Source of the DNA: Chondrus crispus
Lineage: Eukaryota; Rhodophyta; Florideophyceae; Gigartinales; Gigartinaceae
Length of the DNA stretch: 64,000 nucleotides
NCBI RefSeq assembly: GCF_000350225.1
Contig: NW_005179004.1
Coordinates: 350,565 to 414,564 of the forward strand
Direction of reading: 5' to 3'
Shown here in pieces: positions 32,684 through 41,614 of this stretch. The position numbers and the translations under genes were made by a program. Each line of letters begins with the position of its first letter. The first letter of the stretch is position 1. Below the pieces are notes generated by a model. The model was given only the letters and a program-made list of their open reading frames with translations. It searched no databases and was not told the origin of the DNA.

Positions 32684-34843
32684 TCAATTCTTGACCTTCA
32701 GGTAACTCGTCGATGGTATACCTAACCTCTCCATCGGAGACAACGCCTCATAATTTCCCAAAACTCGGTGCATTTCCCGGAGGGAAAGAATGCACGTTGG
32801 CGCGGCGTGCCCCTTTTCGTAACAATGATAGCACACCAGCCCGTGCTTCTTGACGGGATATTGCGGCCTAGGTCCTCCACGGGCCGGCGGCATTCCTTGA
32901 TGTTGCGGCCATCCCATCCAGCCTGGCCTTCGAAACGTTGTACCCTTGTCTTCCATCGGAATGCGCGGCGCCGGCGTGTGGCCGGGCCCCCGGAACATTA
33001 TCACGGGATCCGTGGGCTCTGAAAACGACTCCGTCGTGTATGTGGGCGCCGGTAAAGTTGACGACCCGCTTGCCCGGTAGTCCTCGTGTCCGTAGCCCTC
33101 CGATGGCTCAATAAAATTACCTTCGGCTACCAATGCTCCTTCAGAATGATTTTCGCTACTTCCGTGCGCACCGCGTTCATCTGACGCGGAGATTGACTCG
33201 GCTAAGTGGACGGCGGCATGACTTTTGCGACCGGGATATGAAGCCCTTGGCTTCTTACCTGCCCTGATCGTCGACGGCGTCTGGATCATGACCTTCTTGG
33301 TCTTCTTGTCCTTAGCGCGGCTCGCCGAGCCATGCGCCTTCGCGTAATTAACTAGTCTCAAACACGAAACGTCCCGATTGTCTTGCCGGTATTGAGATAC
33401 CATCGGCTTGATACTCGAATCGAGTCCTTCAATAAACATCGTCATTTGTTGTTCAATCGAATATACGTTTCCACATCGATTGCTCGCGTCCGTCAGATGG
33501 ATATAAAATTCCATCTCGTCTTCAGACGGTCTTTGCTGAACCTCTCGCAATGCGAGCACGGCTTGACGGATCGCCTCGTCGGTTGCGAAACTCCTCAACA
33601 ACCACTGTACGGCCTCCGGCCAAACGGATACCTTTCCGTGGTGGGACCCGGCTGTCTGAGACACCGAAGTGTACTGTCTCAGGGCGATGCCGCTTAGAAA
33701 TTCGCGCAACAAGCGGATCGCTTGCCCCTCGTTCATTTCTTGAGTATCAAACTCTTGAACTAATTTTGCCAAAAAATCCAACACAAGGACCCCGTCCTCA
33801 CCTGTGAACGTGTTGTCCTTCTTCTCCTTAGGCGGAATATCTCTCCTGATTTTTCGCACGGCGGTCCGCCGGGAACTTGACAAATCTGTCTGCGGGATCC
33901 GCAAGCGGTACGTTCGGTACGAAAGTAATTTCGTGAAGAGGTAGTTGGTCGGATTCAGCTCCTCCAACTCCTCCCATCGCGGCCCGCGTCGCGTTGCGAC
34001 GTCCTCTGGCTCAGCGTCCTTGTCTCTCCGCGAGGCGGACGAAGTGATCCCGCCCCGTCTGGAGGTAATTTTCTTGCCCTGCGAAATTCCTTTTCCTTCC
34101 TCTGAACGATGTTCGGAATTGCTGGCATGGTTCGACGAACCGTCGTCACCATCTTCGTAAAGGCCATTCGACTCGGTAATTGAGTCTTGGTCCTCCGGCT
34201 CGTCACTACAGTGACTCTTGCTCCTGCGTCGCAGATTCTTCATTGAAGTCTTCGACTTGGAACTCCGCTGTACAGCGGCCTTTTCCTTCTTCGATCGACG
34301 GTCGCCTTCTCGACCAGTTGGGAGCGGCTCTTGCCCGGCGGCCTGTTCAAGGTCCTTGACACGATGAGCGGCGCGGTCAAACCTGTTGTCAATACTGGCT
34401 CTAAATTTCCCCAAGGACTCCAAAGCTTGATTTGCGTCGCGCCTTGCGTCCTTGACTGAAGTTTTCAACGAAGCTAGGATCTCCGGCTCCGGACCGTCGG
34501 TCGCATCACCTCGCTCATTCTCGAGGAGATCCACTCGAGCCGATAGCTCTCCTAAAACGGTGTGGAACTCGGATGCTTGCAACTCCAGTTGCTTACGGAC
34601 GAGGGCTAATTCAGCCTCGAGATTTTTCGTCATCTCTTGGCGAATCTCCCCGCCAATCTTCTCGAACCTGTACGATAGGTTATCCTTGTCGGCTTCAATC
34701 CCCGTCGGGGATTCTTGACCTTCGGGATCCGTGGCCGTATTGGCCTGGCTTCGGGTGCGAGGACCTCGCAGGATCCTCGACGCCCTTGCCGATCCGATTC
34801 TGCTCGCCTCGGGACCGACGTCCCCGGCGGCGCTTGTCGACAT
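32684..34843 (-). CDS. Gypsy-B gag (719 aa, intact)
   Basis: ATG 34843 lies about 160 bp after the 5' LTR. The N-terminal 170 residues contain heptad-like helices (EIRQEMTKNLEAELALVRKQ). A highly charged linker follows (residues ~180-290), then the capsid-like core (residues ~330-520; e.g. VLVLDFLAKLVQEF, VWPEAVQWLLRSF, EMEFYIHLTDASNRCG). The zinc knuckle CYHCYEKGHAAPTC is CX2CX4HX4C near residue 680. No lesion is seen. It should form the particle shell and bind the element RNA. It is unusually long for Gypsy Gag because of the N-terminal coiled coil and linker. Confidence 0.88.
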   Translation of the reverse strand: MSTSAAGDVGPEASRIGSARASRILRGPRTRSQANTATDPEGQESPTGIEADKDNLSYRFEKIGGEIRQEMTKNLEAELALVRKQLELQASEFHTVLGELSARVDLLENERGDATDGPEPEILASLKTSVKDARRDANQALESLGKFRASIDNRFDRAAHRVKDLEQAAGQEPLPTGREGDRRSKKEKAAVQRSSKSKTSMKNLRRRSKSHCSDEPEDQDSITESNGLYEDGDDGSSNHASNSEHRSEEGKGISQGKKITSRRGGITSSASRRDKDAEPEDVATRRGPRWEELEELNPTNYLFTKLLSYRTYRLRIPQTDLSSSRRTAVRKIRRDIPPKEKKDNTFTGEDGVLVLDFLAKLVQEFDTQEMNEGQAIRLLREFLSGIALRQYTSVSQTAGSHHGKVSVWPEAVQWLLRSFATDEAIRQAVLALREVQQRPSEDEMEFYIHLTDASNRCGNVYSIEQQMTMFIEGLDSSIKPMVSQYRQDNRDVSCLRLVNYAKAHGSASRAKDKKTKKVMIQTPSTIRAGKKPRASYPGRKSHAAVHLAESISASDERGAHGSSENHSEGALVAEGNFIEPSEGYGHEDYRASGSSTLPAPTYTTESFSEPTDPVIMFRGPGHTPAPRIPMEDKGTTFRRPGWMGWPQHQGMPPARGGPRPQYPVKKHGLVCYHCYEKGHAAPTCILSLREMHRVLGNYEALSPMERLGIPSTSYLKVKN

Positions 34844-34983
34844 GGTTCGTTTCCAAAAACGAACCTAACTTAACACAAAAAAATAGAAAACCCTACAACA
34901 CCTAAATAAACTTACGTCGCAGCGACAACTCCTATAGTCCGTTTCAGCTTACGCAGTTTCTACGTCGGGTCTCCTCTACGCAT

Positions 34984-35001
34984 TTCTAGGTCGGGAGACC
35001 A
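34984..35001 (-). other. Gypsy-B primer-binding site (same as Gypsy-A)
   Basis: TTCTAGGTCGGGAGACCA on the plus strand, four bases from the 5' LTR; 18 of 18 nt identical to the Gypsy-A site although flanking bases differ. The tRNA-Tyr-like acceptor argument is the same. Confidence 0.75.
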
Positions 35002-35005
35002 CTTA

Positions 35006-35862
35006 TGTAGTGCAATGCGCCTGTCAGGCAGAAACCGCGGTCCGATTGTCCAGCAAAAACAACAACAGCAACAAAAAGAAGAACTGCCGATGGCACAGCG
35101 CTACGGGGTGTCCGACTCTCCCTTCTCCGTTTAAACGAGCTTGCGACTCGTAGTAGCTCAGATCCCTGATAGGGGGCACAGAGAAATAGCCCGGCCCGGG
35201 ATCGATGTGGTAGAGATTTGCGAAGAGAACTGCTCGACGAGTGTGGGGTGGGGCGCGTAATTAGGTACCCCGGTTCCACTGGGTTGTAAGGCCAATGCTC
35301 GTTGAGCTTCTTCGACACCTTGTAACGCGACAAGGCCTTCGACGGGGGCGTCGCAACGCAGCCCGACGGGATGAAATGAAAGTAGCAGCGCTACGTCAAC
35401 TGTGCCGCCCGATGGCTCGAAACACCTACACCGGTTCGGTCGCAACCGAGGCCGATGGCACCAACACAAGATAAGGGAAAAATAGGTAGAATTACAGAGA
35501 GAAAGGATAGGGAAATAAAGGAAAGAAAAGGGAACCCCCGAGCGCAAAGGATAAAGTAATCTGTAGTTAAAGGGAATGTCTTGTAAAAGACGGACTTCAA
35601 CCAAGGCGATATCAGACTCTGGCAACTCGGGTTGGTTTATTGACTTGTTCGGTCAAAGGGCTAAGTTATATAGAGCCCCGCCGGGGCGAGTACAGTAGCT
35701 CCCGGCTCTAGATTCTAGATCTAATTAGTAAATAAATTAAATAATTAAAATAATCGTGCGCTTCGTCGCACACGTGTGTCCCCCAGACCCGGACCACAGT
35801 ATCCAATTTGTTTCCTTTTTCACTTCTTTTCACCCCCCTTGTCAGGTGCGTATTGCACTACA
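35006..35862 (-). repeat. Gypsy-B 5' LTR
   Basis: 857 bp with TGTAGTGCAAT / ATTGCACTACA ends; followed by CAGGC target duplication (35863-35867). Confidence 0.93.
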
Positions 35863-35888
35863 CAGGCGCTGCCTTCTTGGTGCACCAC

Positions 35889-35945
35889 CATGTCGCCCAA
35901 GCTCCTGCACCTCCTTGAAGGAGGTGCAGGAGCTTGGGCGACATG
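35889..35945. repeat. 57-nt near-perfect palindrome at the broken end of L1
   Basis: Two 28-bp arms with no mismatch (CATGTCGCCCAAGCTCCTGC... and its reverse complement ending GGCGACATG), separated by one G. The right arm is the L1 reverse-transcriptase sequence coding MSPKLLHLL; the left arm is its inverted copy, after which L1 homology ends. Confidence 0.93.
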
Positions 35946-38335
35946 CGGTCTGGACCGACGGCTGAGTTGGGATTGAGGCGCCTGACGGCACGGAGAACGG
36001 ATTGCTCCGAGACCTCTGGCGGCCGTGGTAGTGCGGACGGCGGCAGAGGCATGACCGGGACAGGAGGGTCGGGGTGAAGGGCTCGCAGTGCTGCAACCGT
36101 GGCCGTGTCGTTGAGGTTGGCGAGAGGAGGGTTGGTGAACGTGCGCATCGCCCGTCCGTACTGGGCTTGGGAGGCTAGCCGCATGGCGCGGGCGGCTTGC
36201 GCGGCGCGAGAGCTGTGGGGCGAAGGGAGCTTGGCGTGTGTGTGCTGCCATGCCCGCCGTGCTTCGTGAGCATGAAGGGCTTCTCGCCACAAGGTACCCT
36301 ATCCGAGACCTGTGCATGCCTTACGTAGGCGGAGACGGAGGGCGTGCATTTGACCGCGCGAGGAACGCCATCCGGGCTCTCCACGGAAAGCTTTTCGGAG
36401 CGCAACAGTAGGCAGCATGTGATGGCGCATAAATGCTTGATGAGTGGCTTCGGGGGTGTTAGCTGCTGTGGCAGCGCGCACGAGGCGAATTAGAAGTAGA
36501 ACCGTACTGTGCAGGCAAGGGCCAAGGATAGAAGTGAAAATGTGCGAGGGCCGAATCGGGGTCGAAAGGAGTTCGTGGACCGACGGCAAGGGGAGGGGTG
36601 GGGCGTCCGGGAGGGGGAATGGTCGGTTTTCAGGGGAGGGCGAGAATGTGTCTGTCATAGGTGGTGGAGGGGAAGCGCTGTGTGAGGGGGCCAGGGGGTC
36701 GGCGGTGGGGCTATCTGAGATCATTGGTCCAGGGGAGAGAGTGCTGCGGCCTCCTGAGAGGGAGAGACGCGCTTGGGAGGGGGACTGATGCGCTAGTGGA
36801 CAGAGCTCTTTTGATGCGCGGCGGGGCGTTAAGAGCCGAGACAGGGGGCCAGTGGAGAGGATGAGGTGCATTGTGTGCGCTTTGAGGAGCAGGAGGCGAG
36901 TGTTCGGGCGACGGAGCGGCATTGTTGGGCTGGGCGGGGTGGAGGTCACTTTCATTGACCGATTCGGGGAGGGGAGCTACAGTGGCGGTTGGGGTGGTAC
37001 CCAGGGGCGCCGGGCGGTATAAACTTGGCTGGGGAGTGGTGGCGGGAACGGGGGGCTTGGTTACAGCGGTTGGAGGCGGCGGGGGCTGAGAGGTGACGGC
37101 GTCGGCGGGCGAGCGTCTCGTGGCACGGACCTCGGTAGTTTTGTCGGGCATGCTGGCATCTTGTGCCGGCCCTGGGCTGCGGAGGGCCGCAGCGGGGGCG
37201 TCGTCCAAGGCCGGGGCAGTAGTATGCATAGGGATCGGGGACGCAGGGCGCGAGGTCGCCGGACATATGGCTAGTGCGGGTACAGGGGGCGGCGCAGATT
37301 TCCGGATGCACGGTTGTGTAGGTGGGCTTGCAGGAACGACGGGCAGAGCGGTAGCCGTTGCGGTAGGTCGACGGGAGTACCCGTCGCTCGAGGCTGCGGT
37401 GAGTGCCGCATAGATAGTACGGGAGGTGTGACGGAGTGCCCCGGCGAGGGCGGTTCGAAGACGCATGGGAACTGAGGTGGAGGTACTGCGACGTAACAGG
37501 CGTTGCGACTCTTGGGCGACGCGGTGGGCTATTCCAGCCGCGGGCGAGGGGTCCAGCGTCCTGACGAAAGTAGAAAGCGGTACGGGGAGAAGTTGGAGGT
37601 CCTCGTAGATGAGGCGTGTGTGGGCGAGGATGCGCGTGAGGATGCCGAGGTCTGAGACAGCGAAATATATGTATGTCCATTTACCCGCCCCTGGGATGAT
37701 GACATGGGGAGGGAGGGAGGTGGTGGCGAGGCGGCCACCGAGGCGGAGGGCATGTTGGGTTGCAGAGAAAGAGGCAAAGAATCCAGAGGGGGAGGAGGTG
37801 GGGGCGACGGCGAGCGCGGTAATTGCGGGAGCAGGCGCCTCGGGGGCGCCTGTGTTGGGGTCAAGGCGGACGGGGAGGCCGACGGTGCGGAGGAGGTCGT
37901 GTGCGGCCTTTAACTCGGTGTGCGTGGGTGGGGTTGGAGCGGAGGCCGGTTGATGTGAGGTGGGTGTGGCGCTTGCATGGGTGGAGGCCTGCGCATGTGC
38001 GGCTGGTATGGCTGAGAGTGGGGGGGCGGCCAGCGCATGTGCGGCGTGCGCGGCTGTGGTACGTGCGGCGACCAGGGCGTGTGCGCCGGCTAGGGTAAGA
38101 AGCGGAGTACGGGATTTCACTGGGACACTTGGCAGGTGGATGGTCAGGGGGGGAGACGAGGGTGAACATGGGCGCAGAGCTGGAGGAAGGGCTAGAGTCG
38201 AAGCCCAACCCGCCGTAGCGGGCGACGGAGGCCCAGGAAGGTGCGAGGTGGGGGGGACACGGCGTGGGTGTGCCGGGGAGGACGGGGGGTGCGCGGTGCC
38301 CGGAGGGTGAGGGCGGAGGGGACCCTCCGAATGGT

Positions 38336-38895
38336 NNNNNNNNNNNNNNNNNNNNNNNNNNNNNNNNNNNNNNNNNNNNNNNNNNNNNNNNNNNNNNNNN
38401 NNNNNNNNNNNNNNNNNNNNNNNNNNNNNNNNNNNNNNNNNNNNNNNNNNNNNNNNNNNNNNNNNNNNNNNNNNNNNNNNNNNNNNNNNNNNNNNNNNNN
38501 NNNNNNNNNNNNNNNNNNNNNNNNNNNNNNNNNNNNNNNNNNNNNNNNNNNNNNNNNNNNNNNNNNNNNNNNNNNNNNNNNNNNNNNNNNNNNNNNNNNN
38601 NNNNNNNNNNNNNNNNNNNNNNNNNNNNNNNNNNNNNNNNNNNNNNNNNNNNNNNNNNNNNNNNNNNNNNNNNNNNNNNNNNNNNNNNNNNNNNNNNNNN
38701 NNNNNNNNNNNNNNNNNNNNNNNNNNNNNNNNNNNNNNNNNNNNNNNNNNNNNNNNNNNNNNNNNNNNNNNNNNNNNNNNNNNNNNNNNNNNNNNNNNNN
38801 NNNNNNNNNNNNNNNNNNNNNNNNNNNNNNNNNNNNNNNNNNNNNNNNNNNNNNNNNNNNNNNNNNNNNNNNNNNNNNNNNNNNNNNNNNNNNNN
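38336..38895. other. Assembly gap (560 N)
   Basis: Unknown bases inside the N-terminal region of L1. Any reading frame across it is artificial. Confidence 1.
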
Positions 38896-38945
38896 TCGTT
38901 CGTCTTCTTTTTCGGCATGGCGGCGTCGCGGTGTGAGTGTACCAT

Positions 38946-41614
38946 AATTAGATGTGCTTTATTTTCCCTAATCAGGGGGGGGGGGCCGATGCCATATCAT
39001 AGGGCAGGATTCAAGGACTCACACTTGGGCGGGACAAGATAAAGGCCGCGCCATGATAAAGCATGCGGGCGAGGGTGGCTGAGGCAACGCTTGACCATAT
39101 GGCATAACTAAGACGCTGAGAGAGACGAGACTTTGCAGTACCAAAGGTGGTATCGGTGTGGATGGCAATTTAATGGGAGAGGGACTCGAGGACAGATGTA
39201 GAGCGGGCGCTGGGAGCGCCCAGGGTGTCGAACGCAAGAGGCACAAAGTGCCAGTCCAGAAGAGGGAGCGAGGCGCCGGCTTGTAGATGTAGAGCGGAGC
39301 GGATGATGCGAGCGTGCGTGCTTAGCTTGTCAGCATCCGCCACTTCGGCGGCGCCGGCTATACCGCGAGCAGCCGGGATGAGGGCCCCCACGCGGTAGGG
39401 GCTCCGGACAGTGACATCGTAAGCCGTAGGAAGGTCTGGCAGAGCTCCCGCAGGAGGCGGAGCGGGCTGAACGAGGAGATCGGCGGGGCGGTGAGCCGTG
39501 CCAGGGATGAGAAAAGTGACTTCCATATCACAGCTCAATCCTGCGGCGCGGAAAGCATGTCGTGCCAGAGTGTTCCGCACCGTGTTGTGACGATGCACAG
39601 TACCGAAGCCGTGCTTGCACATGGCGGCATGGTCAAGGCGTATATCCATGGGACGGCTACAGTGAGAGCAGAGTAGAGGCTGGATGGAGTCATCGTAGAC
39701 CGGGGAGTCAAGATGACGGTGGAGCATACATGACCACACCTCACTGGAGACGCGTGATGTAAGGGCGGGATGAGCACACAAGAAGGAAGCGGTGCCTGGC
39801 GCGCACAGGGAGTTGTAACGCGCTCGGCAGCGTACGGAGACGGGTGTGTGGTCGGAGGGGCTGGGGAGGCGATCCCATGCAGACTTTTCCCAGTACATCC
39901 TTGAAAAGGCGCCATGGAGAGCCTGAAATAATGTCGTGTGTACGCGTTCAGGTCTGTCCAGGAGGGCGTCAGGCTCGAATGGGCCGAGGGGGGAGTGTGC
40001 TGATAGCACGCCACGAGTCCGTATTTCCGGGTTGATGGACGCGAGCACTCGGACGAGATGGCGGCGTGCCATGCCACGGTAGAAGGGCACCGAGGGGTTG
40101 GCGGGGCCTTTAACGCGGATCGGGGCGGCTTCTAGAAGGCTAGCGGCGTAGGACGCATGCACAAACGGGGATAGCGGAGTGAAGCCATGACCTCCCATAC
40201 GAAGAGGTAAGCCAATTTGAGTAGAAATAGATGTCGAAAGGGAAACGTCGTTCAGGCAAGAGTATGTGGCTCGTTGGAGTTCGTCAAAGCGCACAGCAAG
40301 CGGGAGGGACAAGATCGGGGGTGTCAAGCGGAACGTATGTTCCACCCGAAACACAGAGCCGGTGACGCGATGGAAGTGAAACCGAATGCGGGCGTCCGGA
40401 ATATCCTGAAGAGGACGAAGCGCGTCGGTGCAAGATTGGTTCTTGTTCTGTAGATAATTCTTGATGAAGGCGTCAGAGCCGAGGGGGGCGCCAAGGAGAA
40501 CCAGTCCACCTTCAGAAGGGACCTGAACAGGGAAGACATCGAGAAGTGGGGAGAGATTAGCGGGGGAGGACGATGGCCAGAAGGCACGAAACTTGGAAAT
40601 GTTTACATGGAAACCGGCCGCAGGGCCAGAATTTCGAAGAATTCGGAGTGCCTTGGTGACTTCAGCAATTGTGCCTATGAGGGTTCCATCATCAGCGTAC
40701 CAAAGGTTGAGGGCGAGGTTACACTCGCGGCTGAGACGGCGGATGAGGGGTTGGATGGCGAGCGAAAACATGAGCATGCTGGCAGGATCTCCCTGCTGCG
40801 TACCCTCTTGGCTGAGAATTAGAATTGAAGGCGACGATGGCAGGACAAGATCAGGGACAGCGTGGCCATATATTAGGTTTAGAAATCGTGATAGGGTCGG
40901 GGTCTGAAGAGGTGCACGATGCAGCATGGCATGGCGGGAGAATGTATTGAATGCGTTGCGGGCGTCAACGGAAACAAGGACGTAGTTGGGGTCTCGACCA
41001 TGGCACCGCATGAGCATGCGGCAATCATGAACGATGGCATCCATGCCAGATGGCACGCCATTTGCGAGCTGTTCGGGAGAGAGTCGGTCGCGTGTGTCAT
41101 CTATAGCGGCAGGGAGCAGCACTTTGGTGACAAGCCGGCGAAGCGCCTGACCAACGGCGATGGAGCGGATCTTGTCCGGGCGTGGCTGGAGGGGAATAAG
41201 GGTAGAAGCAGCGAGAAGTGGTACGGTACGGTCAGGCAGATCGCCAGAGGCAAGTAGTTGAACCAAGCGAGTTAAGGCAGAGAGACCGGTGACGCCCGCC
41301 TTCGGGCTGACGGATGTTCGAGCGAGAAGTTGGAGGAGGCGTGGTGAGAGGCGGTCGGGGCCGGCGGCGGAGGTGGGATTCAAAGATCGTGCCGCGCGAA
41401 GGACTTGAGCTTCCGTGATGTCTGGCGCCAGGGGGAGGTCCATCTGCGGGAGCGGTTGTATCGGGGCTGCCGGGGAGGGGTGAAGGGCAGCCAAAGCGTT
41501 GCGGGTGGCAGGGGAGCGGAGATCAGCAAGAGTCTTGTCGGTGAGGGCTCTCATGGCGCGGCTGTACTGTGCGTCAGAAGCGAGCCGCATAGCGCGACCA
41601 ATGCCACGGCGGGG
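38946..41614 (-). mobile_element. L2: 5'-truncated non-LTR retrotransposon, RT plus restriction-like endonuclease
   Basis: From the truncated 5' end (GIGRAMRLASDAQY) one frame runs about 860 codons to 39011, broken only by a TAA at 39170-39172. RT motifs: LNPTSAAGPDRLSP, PDKIRSIAVGQALRR, LANGVPSGMDAIVHD, VSVDARNAFNTFSR, EGTQQGDPASMLMF, and the catalytic box LWYADDGTLIG (intact). C-terminally CSHCSRPMDIRLDHAAMC is a CCHC finger and RPADLLVQP...YDVTVRSP resembles the (R/K)PD...D nuclease core of restriction-like-endonuclease LINEs (R2, NeSL, CRE-like). The 3' tail (38946-39010) has an AATAAAG signal and a run of C. Its 3' end abuts the L1 5' end. Confidence 0.87.

Larger units (their letters stand above)
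21604..35862 (-). mobile_element. Gypsy-B: 14.3-kb Ty3/Gypsy chromovirus with antisense accessory ORF
   Basis: LTRs of 858 and 857 bp (TGTAGTGCAA...TTGCACTACA) flanked by 5-bp duplications CAGGC (21599-21603 and 35863-35867). In element sense (minus): 5' LTR, PBS, intact gag, protease, RT-RNase H, integrase-chromodomain, a 5.7-kb block with a plus-strand ORF, polypurine tract, 3' LTR. The LTRs differ at about ten to fifteen positions by eye, so it is younger than Gypsy-A. Lesions: RT box YLHD, frameshift between RNase H and integrase near 29825, TGA at 28741 before the GPY/F module, TAG in the antisense ORF at 22840. It is inserted into a tRNA-like repeat. Confidence 0.94.
35889..38945 (-). 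mobile_element. L1: non-LTR retrotransposon, 5' part only (3' end lost, N gap inside)
   Basis: A single long ORF in element sense. A basic start (MPKKKTN, ATG at about 38918; an upstream ATG at 38945) is followed by the assembly gap, then a Pro/Ala/Thr-rich region with a folded segment (KWTYIYFAVSDLGILTRIL ... RRVAQESQRLLRR type). After a frameshift near 36750 come CLHSTVLLLIRLVRAATAA and FRGEPGWRSSRGQMHALRL. After an in-frame TAG (36299-36301) come AMRLASQAQYGRAMR and VRRLNPNSAVGPDRMSPKL, the start of the RT domain. It stops at the palindrome; fingers, palm and endonuclease are missing. Loss of the 3' rather than 5' end is atypical for LINEs. Confidence 0.8.

Noticed and set aside
38241..38947. 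Plus-strand ORFs of about 230 codons
   Set aside because: Mostly made of the 560-nt N gap.
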